Origin: Amycolatopsis sp. GM8
GTDB lineage: Bacteria; Actinomycetota; Actinomycetes; Mycobacteriales; Pseudonocardiaceae
Direction: 5' to 3'
DNA length: 64,000 bases
Assembly (NCBI RefSeq): GCF_021653975.1
Contig: NZ_JAJKFK010000007.1
Span: 248,001-312,000 of the forward strand
Under the pieces are notes generated by a model, which saw only the letters and a list, made by a program, of their open reading frames with translations, did not search any database and was not told where the DNA came from. The translations under genes and the position numbers were made by a program. Below, one piece after another: positions 10,908-20,524 of the stretch. Within the stretch, counting starts at the first letter, position 1. Each line of letters begins with the position of its first letter.

Positions 10908-12887
10908 ATGACAGGCCGGCTCGGCATCGACGACGTGACCCCGATGGTGAGCTGTGGCCAGTACCCGGCCAAAGCCGTCGTCGGTGAGCACGTTCCGGTT
11001 TCCGCGACGGTCTGGCGCGAGGGGCACGACGCCCTCGCCGCCACCGTCACCTGGCGCGGTCCCCACGACCGGGTCGCCCGCCGCACCAGGATGACCGAGA
11101 TCGGCGAAGGTCTCGACCACTATCGCGCCGTGATCGTCCCGGACAGCGAAGGTATGTGGACCTTCCGGGTGGACGCCTGGAGCGACCCGTGGGCGACCTG
11201 GCGGCACCACGTGAAGGTCAAGGTCGCCGCCGGGCAGACCGCCGCCGAACTGGCCAACGACCTGGAGTTCGGCGCGCAGCTGCTGGACCGGGTGTCGCGC
11301 CGGCCGGACCGGCGCCGCGAGCGCGCGCTGCTGGCCAGCGCGGCCGCCGGGCTGCGCGACTCGGTGCGGCTGCTGCCGGAACGGATCGGGCCCGCGCTGT
11401 CCCACGACGTCGAGCACGTGATGCACGAGTACCCGGTGCGCGAGCTGGTCACCAAGGGCAAGCCGGTCCGGATCTGGGTGGACCGGGAGCGTGCCGCGTA
11501 CGGCTCGTGGTACGAGTTCTTCCCGCGCTCGACCGGCGGCTGGGACGCCGACGGCAAGCCGGTGCACGGCACGTTCGCCACCGCGACCCGTGAGCTGGAC
11601 CGGATCGCGCGGATGGGCTTCGACGTGGTCTACCTGCCGCCGATCCACCCCGTCGGCCGGGTGAACCGCAAGGGGCGCAACAACTCCGTCATCGCCGACG
11701 AGAGCGACGTCGGCTCGCCGTGGGCCATCGGCTCCGACGAGGGCGGGCACGACGCGGTGCACCCGGAGCTGGGCACGCTCGAGGATTTCGAGGCGTTCGT
11801 GGCCCGCGCCGAGGAGCTGGGCATGGAGGTCGCGCTCGATCTCGCGCTGCAAGCCGCGCCCGACCACCCGTGGGTGATGAAGAATCCCGAGTTCTTCACG
11901 ACGCGGCCCGACGGCACGATCGCGTACGCCGAGAACCCGCCGAAGAAGTACCAGGACATCTACCCGATCAACTTCGACAACGACCCGCAGGGCATCTACA
12001 ACGAAGTGCTCCGCGTCGTGCTGCACTGGGTCGAAGCTGGGGTGCGGATCTTCCGGGTGGACAACCCGCACACCAAGCCGCCGGACTTCTGGGCCTGGCT
12101 GATCTCCTCGGTCAAGGACGCGCATCCCGACGTGCTGTTCCTGTCCGAGGCGTTCACCCGCCCCGCCCGGCTGTGGGGCCTGGCGAAACTTGGTTTCACC
12201 CAGAGTTACACGTACTTCACCTGGCGGACCAGCAAGGACGAGCTTGTCGAGTTCGGCGTCGATCTCGTCGAGCACTGGGATGTCGGGCGCCCCAACCTGT
12301 TCGTGAACACGCCGGACATCCTGCACGAGTCGCTGCAGCGCGGCGGGCCGGGCATGTTCGCACTGCGGGCCGCGCTCGCCGCCACGATGTCCCCGACCTG
12401 GGGCGTGTACTCCGGCTACGAGCTGTACGAGTGCCAGCCCGTGCGCGACGGCAGCGAGGAGTACCTCAACTCGGAGAAGTACGAGCTGCGCCCGCGCGAC
12501 TTCGCGGATGCGCTCGCCCAGGGCCGCTCGCTCGAACCGTGGATCACCAAGCTCAACGCAATCCGGCGGGCGCACCCGGCCCTGCAGCAGATGCGGACCA
12601 TGCGCTTCCACCACGTCGACAACGGCGGGCTCATCGCTTACTCCAAACAGGACCCCGCGACCGGTGACACCGTCGTCGTCGTCGCGACCCTGAACCCCTA
12701 CGGTGCTGAGGAAGGCACGCTCTGGCTCGACCTGCCCTCGCTCGGTTTCGGCTGGCACGACCGGCTGATCGCGCACGACGAGGTGACGGGCGAGACCTGG
12801 GACTGGGGACAGGCGAACTTCGTTCGGCTCGAACCGTGGCGGGCGGTAGCGCATGTGGTGAGCCTGCAACGCCGACTGGCCGACTGA
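10908..12887 (+). CDS. glgE: Alpha-1,4-glucan:maltose-1-phosphate maltosyltransferase GlgE
   Basis: GlgE (GH13_3) extends alpha-1,4-glucans using maltose 1-phosphate as donor. The protein is 659 aa from the ATG at 10908, which has CTAGGAGAGG upstream; an in-frame ATG at 10863 adds 15 residues without a ribosome site. The N-terminal domain starts [19 protein letters not shown]. The helical insert follows at about residues 110-185, then the barrel with nucleophile Asp385 in [11 protein letters not shown] and acid/base Glu414 in [10 protein letters not shown]. It is followed by treS, mak and glgB, the complete four-enzyme GlgE pathway. A perfect 11-bp hairpin follows the stop codon. Confidence 0.97.
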   Translation: MTGRLGIDDVTPMVSCGQYPAKAVVGEHVPVSATVWREGHDALAATVTWRGPHDRVARRTRMTEIGEGLDHYRAVIVPDSEGMWTFRVDAWSDPWATWRHHVKVKVAAGQTAAELANDLEFGAQLLDRVSRRPDRRRERALLASAAAGLRDSVRLLPERIGPALSHDVEHVMHEYPVRELVTKGKPVRIWVDRERAAYGSWYEFFPRSTGGWDADGKPVHGTFATATRELDRIARMGFDVVYLPPIHPVGRVNRKGRNNSVIADESDVGSPWAIGSDEGGHDAVHPELGTLEDFEAFVARAEELGMEVALDLALQAAPDHPWVMKNPEFFTTRPDGTIAYAENPPKKYQDIYPINFDNDPQGIYNEVLRVVLHWVEAGVRIFRVDNPHTKPPDFWAWLISSVKDAHPDVLFLSEAFTRPARLWGLAKLGFTQSYTYFTWRTSKDELVEFGVDLVEHWDVGRPNLFVNTPDILHESLQRGGPGMFALRAALAATMSPTWGVYSGYELYECQPVRDGSEEYLNSEKYELRPRDFADALAQGRSLEPWITKLNAIRRAHPALQQMRTMRFHHVDNGGLIAYSKQDPATGDTVVVVATLNPYGAEEGTLWLDLPSLGFGWHDRLIAHDEVTGETWDWGQANFVRLEPWRAVAHVVSLQRRLAD

Positions 12888-12909
12888 AGACTACAAGAGC
12901 GAAGCAAGG

Positions 12910-12940
12910 CACCCCCGCGTCGGCGAGGCACGCGGGGGTG
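12910..12940. terminator. 11-bp perfect hairpin between glgE and treS
   Basis: CACCCCCGCGT (12910-12920), a 9-base loop, then ACGCGGGGGTG (12930-12940). No T-run follows. It sits inside what looks like one operon, so it may be a partial terminator or an mRNA stabiliser that sets glgE against treS-mak-glgB levels. Confidence 0.6.
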
Positions 12941-12972
12941 ATCGGAACGTACCCGCATCTGGGTGGGACGAG

Positions 12973-14805
12973 GTGGAGCTGATGGATCAAGAACCCCGGC
13001 CCGACACGGCCCTCGGGCTGGAAGGTGTGCCGCACACGGGGGAAGCGATGACCCCCGAAGGCATCCTGGTCGAACCGCAGGCCGACGATTTCAAGTCGGC
13101 CGAACAGGCGCCGAGCAACCCGATGTGGTTCAAGGGCGCGGTGTTCTACGAAGTGCTGGTGCGCGCGTTCACCGACTCGAACGGCGACGGCACCGGTGAT
13201 CTGCGCGGCCTGGCGAGCAAGCTCGACTATCTCGAGTGGCTCGGCGTGGACTGCCTGTGGCTGCCGCCGTTCTACGCCTCGCCGCTGCGCGACGGCGGGT
13301 ACGACATTTCCGACTTCCGTGCGGTGCTCCCCGAGTTCGGCACCGTCGAGGACTTCGTCTACCTGCTCGACGAAGCGCACCGGCGCGGCATCCGGGTGAT
13401 CACGGACCTGGTGCTCAACCACACCTCGGACCTGCACCCGTGGTTCCAGCAGTCGCGATCGGATCCCGACGGGCCCTACAGCGACTTCTACGTGTGGAGC
13501 GACGACGACTCCCGCTACGCCGACGCGCGCATCATCTTCGTCGACACCGAGACCTCGAACTGGACCTACGACCCGGTGCGCGGCCAGTTCTACTGGCACC
13601 GGTTCTTCACCCACCAGCCCGACCTGAACTACGAGAACCCGGCCGTGCAGGAGGCGATGATCGACGTCCTGCGCTTCTGGCTGGACCTCGGCATCGACGG
13701 GTTCCGCCTGGACGCCGTGCCGTACCTGTTCGAGCAGGAGGGCACCAACTGCGAGAACCTGCCGCGCACGCACGAGTTCCTGAAGAACTGCCGCAAGGTC
13801 GTCGACGACGAGTACCCGGGGCGGGTACTGCTGGCCGAGGCGAACCAGTGGCCCTCCGACGTGGTCGAGTACTTCGGCGACCCGGCGACCGGCGGCGACG
13901 AGTGCCACATGGCGTTCCACTTCCCGTTGATGCCGCGCATCTTCATGGCGGTCCGGCGGGAGTCGCGGTTCCCCATCTCCGAGATCCTGGCGCAGACCCC
14001 GAAGATCCCCGACAACAGCCAATGGGGCATATTCCTGCGCAACCACGACGAGCTGACGCTCGAGATGGTCAGCGACGAAGAGCGCGACTACATGTACGCC
14101 GAATACGCCAAGGATCCGCGGATGAAGGCCAACATCGGCATCCGCCGGCGGCTGGCCCCGCTGCTGGAGAACGACCGGAACCAGCTGGAGCTGTTCACCG
14201 CGATGCTGCTTTCGCTCCCGGGCTCGCCCGTCCTGTACTACGGTGACGAGATCGGTATGGGCGACAACATCTGGCTGGGAGATCGCGACGCGGTGCGGAC
14301 ACCGATGCAGTGGACGCCGGACCGCAACGCGGGTTTCTCGCAGTGCGATCCCGGCCGGATCTACCTGCCGGTGATCATGGACCCCGTCTACGGCTACCAG
14401 GCGCTGAACGTGGAGGCGCAGCGGGACAGCGCGTCGTCGCTGCTGAACTGGACGCGGCGGATGATCGAGGTGCGCAAGCAGCACCACGCGTTCGCCGAGG
14501 GCGAGTTCGTCGAGCTCGGCGGGTCGAACCCGAGTGTGCTTGCGTACAAGCGCACGTGGGTACGCCCCGACGGGGTGCTGGACGTGGTCCTCTGCGTCAA
14601 CAACCTGTCCCGGTTCCCGCAGCCGGTCGAACTGAACCTGGCCGAGCACGAGGGCTGCACGCCGATGGAGCTGACCGGTGGCGTGCAGTTCCCGGACATC
14701 GGCGAGCTGCCGTACCTGCTCACGCTGCCCGGGCACGGGTTCTACTGGTTCCAGCTGCTGGACGAGGACGCGAAGGCTGGGAAAGGTGAACAGCGAGGTG
14801 ACTGA
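12973..14805 (+). CDS. treS: Trehalose synthase TreS (maltose alpha-D-glucosyltransferase)
   Basis: TreS (GH13_16) interconverts trehalose and maltose; in the GlgE pathway it supplies maltose for phosphorylation. The 610-residue protein has a 45-residue variable N-terminus and then the barrel: Asp247 in [15 protein letters not shown], Glu289 in LLAEANQWP and Asp359 in [10 protein letters not shown]. The GTG at 12973 is used here; an ATG nine bases downstream is equally possible. It lacks a fused maltokinase domain; that activity is the next gene, joined by a TGATG overlap, and TreS and Mak form a complex in mycobacteria. Confidence 0.97.
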   Translation: MELMDQEPRPDTALGLEGVPHTGEAMTPEGILVEPQADDFKSAEQAPSNPMWFKGAVFYEVLVRAFTDSNGDGTGDLRGLASKLDYLEWLGVDCLWLPPFYASPLRDGGYDISDFRAVLPEFGTVEDFVYLLDEAHRRGIRVITDLVLNHTSDLHPWFQQSRSDPDGPYSDFYVWSDDDSRYADARIIFVDTETSNWTYDPVRGQFYWHRFFTHQPDLNYENPAVQEAMIDVLRFWLDLGIDGFRLDAVPYLFEQEGTNCENLPRTHEFLKNCRKVVDDEYPGRVLLAEANQWPSDVVEYFGDPATGGDECHMAFHFPLMPRIFMAVRRESRFPISEILAQTPKIPDNSQWGIFLRNHDELTLEMVSDEERDYMYAEYAKDPRMKANIGIRRRLAPLLENDRNQLELFTAMLLSLPGSPVLYYGDEIGMGDNIWLGDRDAVRTPMQWTPDRNAGFSQCDPGRIYLPVIMDPVYGYQALNVEAQRDSASSLLNWTRRMIEVRKQHHAFAEGEFVELGGSNPSVLAYKRTWVRPDGVLDVVLCVNNLSRFPQPVELNLAEHEGCTPMELTGGVQFPDIGELPYLLTLPGHGFYWFQLLDEDAKAGKGEQRGD

Positions 14806-16208
14806 TGGTGAGCGATCCGGCTGAACTGATCGAGCCCCTGGTACGCGAACTGCCGGGCTGGCTGCCGGCGCAACGGTGGTTCGGCGGCAAGGACCGCCCG
14901 ATCACCGGTGTGCGGCCGCTCGGCACGACGGTGCTACTGGAGGGTGATCCGCTGCTGATGCACCTGATCGTCGAGGTGCGTCAGGACGAGCGGAGCGCGC
15001 CGTATCAGTTGCTGATCGCGAGCAGAGCCCAGTTGCCCGAGTACCTCGGCTCGAGCTGGCTCGGCACCGAAAAAGGCCGGCCGTGCTACGAGGCGAGCGG
15101 GGACGCCGACGTGACCGGCCGGCTGCTCGACCTGATCGCCGAAGGCGCGCAGGTCGGATCGCTGCGGTTCTCGCGGGAGCCCGGTGTGGAGGTCCACGGC
15201 GGGCTTCGTGGGCGGCCGATCACGTCGGAGCAGAGCAACACCTCGATCGTCTACGGCAACCAGTACATCCTGAAGTTGTTCCGCAAGCTCTCCCCCGGCG
15301 AGAACCCGGATGTCCGGCTGCACAGGGCGTTGCAGGAGCAGGGATCCGACCACGTCGCGCCGCTGCTGGGCAGCATCACCGGCGAGCTGGGCGGCGAGCC
15401 GGCCACGGTCGGCATGCTGCAGCGGTTCATCACGGACGCCGTGGACGGCTGGGCCATGGCCACCACCAGCGTCCGCGATCTGATGGCGGATCCGGAGCTG
15501 CCGCCCGACCAGGTCGGCGGGGACTTCGCCGGCGAGTCGCAGCGGCTGGGCCAAGCCGTCGCGACCGTGCACAACGACCTGCGGCGCGCGCTCGGCGAGC
15601 AGCTCGCGGACGACGAGGAGCTGGGCCGCACGGTCAAGGCGATGAACGACCGGCTCGACTCGGTGCTGGAATCGGTTCCGGAGCTGCGCGAATACGCGCC
15701 GGGGCTCCGGGCCGCGTTCGAACGCGTACGGGAGACCGACGGTCCGGTGCCGATGCAGTTCATTCACGGTGACCTGCATCTGGGTCAAGTGCTCCGCACC
15801 GTGACCGGCTGGCTGCTGCTGGACTTCGAAGGTGAGCCGGCCGCGCCGGTGAGCGAACGGTCGGCGCTGCGCTCGCCGCTGCGGGATGTGGCGGGCATGC
15901 TGCGTTCGTTCGACTATGCGGCGCACCAGATGCTGGTCGGGCAGCCGGAGGATCCGCAGCTGACCGAGCGGGCCCTGGAATGGGCGCGGCGCAACCGTGC
16001 CGCGTTCTGCGACGGCTACGCGAAGAACGCCGACGACTCGATCGGCGATCCCCGCTCGCACGCTTCGTTGTTGCGGGCATTGGAACTGGACAAGGCGGTC
16101 TACGAGGTCGCCTACGAACACGCGAACCGGCCGGAATGGCTCGGCGTGCCGCTCGCGTCGATCGCCTACCTCACGCATGAGGTGGCCAGCAGCTCAGGAG
16201 GCGAATAA
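14805..16208 (+). CDS. mak: Maltokinase (Mak/Pep2)
   Basis: Mak uses ATP to phosphorylate maltose to maltose 1-phosphate, the GlgE donor. The protein is 467 aa with an N-terminal cap domain (GWLPAQRWFGGKDRPI) and an aminoglycoside-phosphotransferase-like kinase lobe. The Brenner-type loop is FIHGDLHLGQVL and the metal-binding motif is LLDFEGEP. A cap-lobe segment EQSNTSIVYGNQYILKLFRK carries the ATP-site Lys. The start overlaps the treS stop by one base. Three bases separate it from glgB. Confidence 0.95.
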   Translation: MVSDPAELIEPLVRELPGWLPAQRWFGGKDRPITGVRPLGTTVLLEGDPLLMHLIVEVRQDERSAPYQLLIASRAQLPEYLGSSWLGTEKGRPCYEASGDADVTGRLLDLIAEGAQVGSLRFSREPGVEVHGGLRGRPITSEQSNTSIVYGNQYILKLFRKLSPGENPDVRLHRALQEQGSDHVAPLLGSITGELGGEPATVGMLQRFITDAVDGWAMATTSVRDLMADPELPPDQVGGDFAGESQRLGQAVATVHNDLRRALGEQLADDEELGRTVKAMNDRLDSVLESVPELREYAPGLRAAFERVRETDGPVPMQFIHGDLHLGQVLRTVTGWLLLDFEGEPAAPVSERSALRSPLRDVAGMLRSFDYAAHQMLVGQPEDPQLTERALEWARRNRAAFCDGYAKNADDSIGDPRSHASLLRALELDKAVYEVAYEHANRPEWLGVPLASIAYLTHEVASSSGGE

Positions 16209-16211
16209 CCC

Positions 16212-18383
16212 GTGACCGAACTGCCCGACGGCGCCCCGGCGCCCGCGGACATCGACCGGTTGCTGTCCGGGTCGCACCACGACCCACATTCGGTGCTGGG
16301 CGTGCACACGCTCGGCGATGCCGTCGTGGTGCGCGCACTGTTGCCGCATGCCCGCGCGGTGACGGTGGTGGCCGCGGACCACAAGTTCGAGCTGAGCCGG
16401 GTGGTGGACGGGCTGTTCTCCGGCACGGTGCCCGAGAATCCCGGTGACTACCGGCTCGAGGTCGACTACGGCGGGCAGGTCGCGGAGCTCGACGACCCGT
16501 ACCGGTGGCTGCCGACGGTGGGCGAGCTGGACCGGCACCTGATCAGCGAGGGCCGGCACGAGCGGTTGTGGGATGTGCTCGGCGCGCATGTGCGCCGGTA
16601 CGACACTGCGCATGGTGTGGTGCACGGGGTTTCGTTCGCGGTGTGGGCGCCGACGGCGCGCGGGGTGCGGGTGATCGGCGACTTCAACGGCTGGGACGGC
16701 CGGTCACACATGATGCGGTCGCTGGGTTCGTCGGGTGTGTGGGAACTGTTCATCCCGGGTATCGAGGCCGGAACCTGTTACAAGTTCCGGGTTCTCGGCG
16801 CGGACGGGCACTGGCACGAGAAGGCGGACCCGCTGGCGTTCGCGACGGAGAAGCCGCCGAAGACGGCGTCGGTGGTCACCGAGTCGTCGTATGAGTGGGC
16901 CGACGACGAGTGGCTCGCCGAGCGCGGGGCGACGAACTGGACGAACGCGCCGATGAGCGTCTACGAGGTGCATCTCGGTTCGTGGCGGCCGGGGCTGGGC
17001 TATCGCGAGCTGGCCGACGAGCTGGCGGATTACGTGCGGGAAACCGGTTTCACGCATGTGGAGTTGCTGCCGATCGCAGAGCACCCGTTCGGCGGTTCGT
17101 GGGGGTACCAGGTCACGTCGTACTACGCGCCGACGTCCCGGTTCGGTTCGCCGGACGATTTCCGGTATTTCGTCGATCGGTTGCACCAGCGCGGGATCGG
17201 AGTGCTGGTCGACTGGGTGCCGGCGCATTTTCCCAAGGACAGCTGGGCGCTGGCGCGGTTCGATGGCACGCCGTTGTACGAGCACGCGGACCCGCGGCGC
17301 GGTGAGCAGCCGGACTGGGGTACGTACGTGTTCGACTTCGGGCGCAACGAGGTGCGGAACTTCCTGGTGGCGAACGCGCTGTACTGGCTGGAGGAGTTCC
17401 ACCTCGACGGGCTGCGGGTGGATGCCGTGGCGTCGATGCTGTACCTGGATTATTCGCGGCCGGCGGGCCAGTGGGTGCCGAACGAGTACGGCGGGCGGGA
17501 GAATCTCGACGCGGTGCGGTTCCTGCAGGAGCTGAACGCGACTGTCTACAAGCGACACCCGGGTGTGGTGATGGTGGCCGAGGAGTCGACGGCGTGGCCG
17601 GGTGTCTCGCGGCCGACGCATCTGGGTGGGCTCGGGTTCGGGTTCAAGTGGAACATGGGCTGGATGCACGACACGTTGCAGTATCTCGCGCATGAGCCGG
17701 TGCACCGGTCGTATCACCATAATGAGTTGACGTTTTCGCTGGTGTACGCCTGGACCGAGAACTTCGTGCTGCCGCTGTCGCATGACGAGGTGGTGCACGG
17801 CAAGGGTTCGCTGTGGGGCCGGATGCCGGGTGACGACTGGAACAAGGCCGCCGGCGTGCGGTCGCTGCTGGCGTTCATGTGGGCGCATCCGGGTAAGCAA
17901 TTATTGTTCATGGGTGGGGAGTTCGGCCAGCGGCGGGAGTGGTCGGAGGAGCGGTCGCTGGATTGGTACCTGCTGGACCAGCCGCTGCACGCTGGGATAC
18001 AGCGTCTGTTGTCGGATCTGAACGGCATCTACCGGGTGTCGCCGGCCCTGTTCAGCGCCGACAGCCGCCCAGAAGGTTTCCAGTGGATCGACGCGAACGA
18101 CGCCAACGGGAACGTGATCAGCTTCCTGCGCCACGGTTCGGACGGCTCGAAACTGGCCTGTGTGGCCAATTTTGCCGGTACCCCGCACCGGGACTACCAG
18201 GTAGGCCTCCCCTTCGGCGGCCGCTGGCGCGAGGTCGTGAACACAGACGCCGAGGCCTATGGCGGTTCGGGCGTCGGCAACTACGGCCTGGTCGACGCGG
18301 ATTCCGGCCCCTGGCACGGAATGCCCGCGTCGGCGGTCCTACAACTCCCCCCAGCCGGCGTGCTGTGGCTCACCCCGGAGTGA
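16212..18383 (+). CDS. glgB: 1,4-alpha-glucan branching enzyme GlgB
   Basis: GlgB (GH13_9) introduces alpha-1,6 branches into linear glucan made by GlgE. The 723-residue protein starts at a GTG preceded by AGGAGG. It has the N1 beta-sandwich ([12 protein letters not shown]), a CBM48 domain ([20 protein letters not shown]) and the barrel with nucleophile Asp404 in [15 protein letters not shown], Glu457 in [10 protein letters not shown] and Asp525 in [12 protein letters not shown]. It closes the glgE-treS-mak-glgB operon and is followed by a GC hairpin and tandem repeats. Confidence 0.97.
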   Translation: MTELPDGAPAPADIDRLLSGSHHDPHSVLGVHTLGDAVVVRALLPHARAVTVVAADHKFELSRVVDGLFSGTVPENPGDYRLEVDYGGQVAELDDPYRWLPTVGELDRHLISEGRHERLWDVLGAHVRRYDTAHGVVHGVSFAVWAPTARGVRVIGDFNGWDGRSHMMRSLGSSGVWELFIPGIEAGTCYKFRVLGADGHWHEKADPLAFATEKPPKTASVVTESSYEWADDEWLAERGATNWTNAPMSVYEVHLGSWRPGLGYRELADELADYVRETGFTHVELLPIAEHPFGGSWGYQVTSYYAPTSRFGSPDDFRYFVDRLHQRGIGVLVDWVPAHFPKDSWALARFDGTPLYEHADPRRGEQPDWGTYVFDFGRNEVRNFLVANALYWLEEFHLDGLRVDAVASMLYLDYSRPAGQWVPNEYGGRENLDAVRFLQELNATVYKRHPGVVMVAEESTAWPGVSRPTHLGGLGFGFKWNMGWMHDTLQYLAHEPVHRSYHHNELTFSLVYAWTENFVLPLSHDEVVHGKGSLWGRMPGDDWNKAAGVRSLLAFMWAHPGKQLLFMGGEFGQRREWSEERSLDWYLLDQPLHAGIQRLLSDLNGIYRVSPALFSADSRPEGFQWIDANDANGNVISFLRHGSDGSKLACVANFAGTPHRDYQVGLPFGGRWREVVNTDAEAYGGSGVGNYGLVDADSGPWHGMPASAVLQLPPAGVLWLTPE

Positions 18384-18396
18384 CGCCGCGGTCACT

Positions 18397-18416
18397 GGCC
18401 CGGCCCTCGCCGGGCC
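18397..18416 (+). terminator. Hairpin after glgB
   Basis: GGCCCGGC (18397-18404), loop CCTC, GCCGGGCC (18409-18416): perfect 8-bp stem 13 bases after the glgB stop, no T-run. A second small stem AGTGAC/GTCACT (18379-18396) overlaps the stop codon. It also forms the first, most diverged unit of the 26-bp repeat. Confidence 0.55.
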
Positions 18417-18526
18417 GGTGCCGTGTGGCGTTCCCCAGGCCCGTAGCCCTGTGGTGCTCGCCCGGCCGGCGGCCGTGTGGTGCTCACCAGGCCGATGACC
18501 GCATGGCGCCTCGCCCGCCGGGGCGC
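18397..18526. repeat. Five 26-bp degenerate tandem repeats
   Basis: Units start at 18397, 18423, 18449, 18475 and 18501 with an exact 26-base period. The core reads about GTGTGGYGCTCGCCMGGCC followed by a more variable tail ending RCC. The second to fourth units are the most alike. No spacer of constant length separates them, so this is not a CRISPR array. Confidence 0.75.
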
Positions 18527-18562
18527 CTGGCTGCCTGATCGGGACGCTTATCTGTGTGCCCT

Positions 18563-18638
18563 TTGACTCCGCCCGTGTTTGCCAGTCTGGCCTTTGCCAG
18601 TCCGGGGCTTGCCAGTCTGGCCATTGACTCCGCCTGGT
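18563..18638. repeat. 15-bp tandem repeats built on TTGCCAGTC
   Basis: TTGCCAGTC lies at 18579, 18594 and 18609, exactly 15 bases apart, flanked by related TTGACTCCGCC units at 18563 and 18624. Isolated extra TTGCCAGTC copies occur at 18699-18707 and 18753-18761, with a variant TTGCCACT at 18783. On the minus strand the period would encode a PDWQ-type pentapeptide repeat, but no gene start supports translation. Confidence 0.75.
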
Positions 18639-19038
18639 GCTTGCGCGAGGGCACTTGCCCACGTGGCGGTTACCACCTGGTCCCTGCCCTCGTGACGTTT
18701 GCCAGTCCCGTACTAGTCAGCCGGTTGCTCCCCCGGGCTCGCCGCGTGATGCTTGCCAGTCCGGTGCTCGTCCGCCAGGCAATTGCCACTTGGCGCTCGC
18801 CCGCCCGGCATTTGGCCACGTATTGCTCGTCCGTCAAGTGTTGATCGCTGGGTGCTTACCCGCGGCGGGACTAGGCTCCGCCTGCGCCCGCTGCGGGCGC
18901 GTGCCGGCCTGCTCCTTGCGCGCCGAGTGGCCGCCGCCACCCGTACGTGGAGCGCCCGCGGTTGCTTGCGCGGGCAGGTGCACCTACGCGGAGTGTGCTC
19001 GTTGGCCTGATCCGGGTTCGCCGAGCCTTGGCCGCGGC

Positions 19039-20385
19039 TCAGGAGCTGGTGCAGCTGACATCCGGCTTCGCAGGGCCGTCGCCTGAGGTGGTCGCGACGA
19101 AACCGAAGCTCGTTGTGCTGTTGGCGGCGAGCACGGCGTTGTAACCGGCGTTCGTGACGGTCACGGTCGAACCGTCGCGGGCGAGCGTGCCGTTCCACAG
19201 GTTGTTGATGGCATGGCCATCGGGCAGCTGCCAGCTGACGGTCCACCCTGTGAGACCACGACCGGCACCATCGCGGACCGTCACCTCGACCTGGTACCCG
19301 TTCGGCCAGGAGTTCGTGACCCGGTAGTCCGCGGTGCAGTCCGGCACCGGTGTCGGACTGCTACTGGGCGGAGCCGAGGTCGACAAAGCGACCGATGGTC
19401 CGGGCCCCGCGGCGGTCGTGGTGTCGGTGTTGTTGATCAGGCTTCCGATCAGCACGCCGACCGCGACCAAAGCCGCCCCGCTGACCCCGGCGACAACCAC
19501 GCGCCGCGAAGGCTTGCGGCGGCCGGGCAACAACAGTGTCGGCTCCCGTGGCGGCGGCGCGGGTTTTCCCGCCGCCACTGCCGTCAGCGCATCGTGGACC
19601 TCGTCCATCATCGGCCGCGCGGCCGGGTCCGGCCGCAACGTCCGGACCAGCACACTCGTGAGCGCACCAGCCTGCTGCGGCGGCCTGACCACGCCTCGCG
19701 CAACTTTTTGCAGCAGCGCGAACGGATTCTCGTCGCGCTCGAACGGCGGCGCGCCCTCGACGGCGGCGTACATGGTCGCCCCCAACGAGAAGACATCCGA
19801 CGCGAACACGGCGTCCGCCCCGCCTGCAACCTCCGGTGCGAGGAACGCCGGAGTTCCGGCGATGAACCCGCGGTCGGTCACGGTGCCTTCGCCCAGCGCG
19901 CGGGAAATGCCGAAATCGGCCAGTTTCGCCGTGCCATCGGCCGTGATGAGCACATTGCCCGGCGTCACATCGCGATGCACGATCCCCTCGACATGTGCGG
20001 CCACGAGCGCCGACGCCACCTGCCGACCGATATCCGCCACGTACTGCGGCGGCAGCGGCCCGCGTTCGGCGATGAGCGCGGCAAGGCTCTTCGACGGCAG
20101 GAATTCCATGACCAGGCACGGTTTCCCGTCGTGCTCGACCACGTCGTGCACGGTGATGGCGTGCGGATGCCGCAACCGGGCGGCCAGCCGCCCTTCGCGC
20201 ACCGCACGGCGGACTGCCTGCTGCGCGGCCTCGTCGTCCGCGGCGTCGTCGAGCACCAGCGCCTTGATCGCGATGGTCCGGTCCAGGCGTTCGTCCCGCG
20301 CCTGCCACACCACGCCCATCGACCCGCGGCCAATGCGGGACACCAGCCGGTACCGTCCTGCGATCAGCTCGCCTTCGCCGGTCAC
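19039..20385 (-). CDS. Transmembrane Ser/Thr kinase with extracellular CBM2-like domain
   Basis: This 448-residue protein has a cytoplasmic PknB-type kinase domain at about residues 8-270 (glycine loop GRGSMG, Lys41, HRDVTPGN with Asp139, DFG at 157-159). A proline-rich linker and one membrane span follow (VVVAGVSGAALVAVGVLIG, about 307-325). The outer domain of about 100 residues looks like a family 2 carbohydrate-binding module: framed by two Cys, with WPNGYQVEVTV, GLTGWTVSWQLPDG and LWNGTLARDGSTVTVTNAG. The GTG at 20385 is preferred because GGAGGAG lies just upstream; a TTG 38 codons earlier has no ribosome site. The Lys usual after HRD-x is Thr. It is convergent with the glucan operon and presumably senses a polysaccharide outside the cell. 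Confidence 0.88.
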   Translation of the reverse strand: MTGEGELIAGRYRLVSRIGRGSMGVVWQARDERLDRTIAIKALVLDDAADDEAAQQAVRRAVREGRLAARLRHPHAITVHDVVEHDGKPCLVMEFLPSKSLAALIAERGPLPPQYVADIGRQVASALVAAHVEGIVHRDVTPGNVLITADGTAKLADFGISRALGEGTVTDRGFIAGTPAFLAPEVAGGADAVFASDVFSLGATMYAAVEGAPPFERDENPFALLQKVARGVVRPPQQAGALTSVLVRTLRPDPAARPMMDEVHDALTAVAAGKPAPPPREPTLLLPGRRKPSRRVVVAGVSGAALVAVGVLIGSLINNTDTTTAAGPGPSVALSTSAPPSSSPTPVPDCTADYRVTNSWPNGYQVEVTVRDGAGRGLTGWTVSWQLPDGHAINNLWNGTLARDGSTVTVTNAGYNAVLAANSTTSFGFVATTSGDGPAKPDVSCTSS

Positions 20386-20510
20386 GTCTCCTCCGGTGCC
20401 GAGGTCCTGAAGCGCCCATTGTAGGTACCGGGGGTTCAGCAAACGTGAGCTTGTGTCAGACCTCTTCGCTAACCTCCTCTTCGCTTTCGTCACCGACAAA
20501 CGGGGGTTGA

Positions 20511-20524
20511 TCGTTCATGAACGA
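20511..20524. promoter_or_regulatory. Perfect 14-bp palindrome on a start codon
   Basis: TCGTTCATGAACGA is its own reverse complement and is centred on the ATG of the downstream 612-residue gene. It could be an operator or a stem that hides the start codon. Two CCTCTTCGCT direct repeats (20461-20470, 20476-20485) lie just upstream in the same divergent region. Confidence 0.4.

Larger units (their letters stand above)
18384..19038. other. 655-base gene-free stretch with tandem repeats
   Basis: No convincing coding region is seen on either strand. Open frames here have no ribosome sites, are repetitive or overlap real genes antisense. The first part holds 26-bp tandem units, the next part 15-bp units with scattered extra copies to about 18790. 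The last 250 bases, up to the kinase stop, are unremarkable GC-rich sequence. Confidence 0.7.

Noticed and set aside
18397-18638. Possible CRISPR array
   Set aside because: Units are directly tandem, degenerate and too short, with no unique constant-length spacers, and no cas genes are near.
18339-18662. Minus-strand frame with PDWQ repeats across the 15-bp repeat region
   Set aside because: The repetition is explained by the DNA repeat. No ribosome site, and it overlaps the glgB end and the non-coding repeats.
20386-20499. N-terminal extension of the CBM2 kinase from a TTG at 20499
   Set aside because: There is no ribosome site at the TTG, the extra 38 residues look unlike the family, and a GTG with GGAGGAG lies at 20385.
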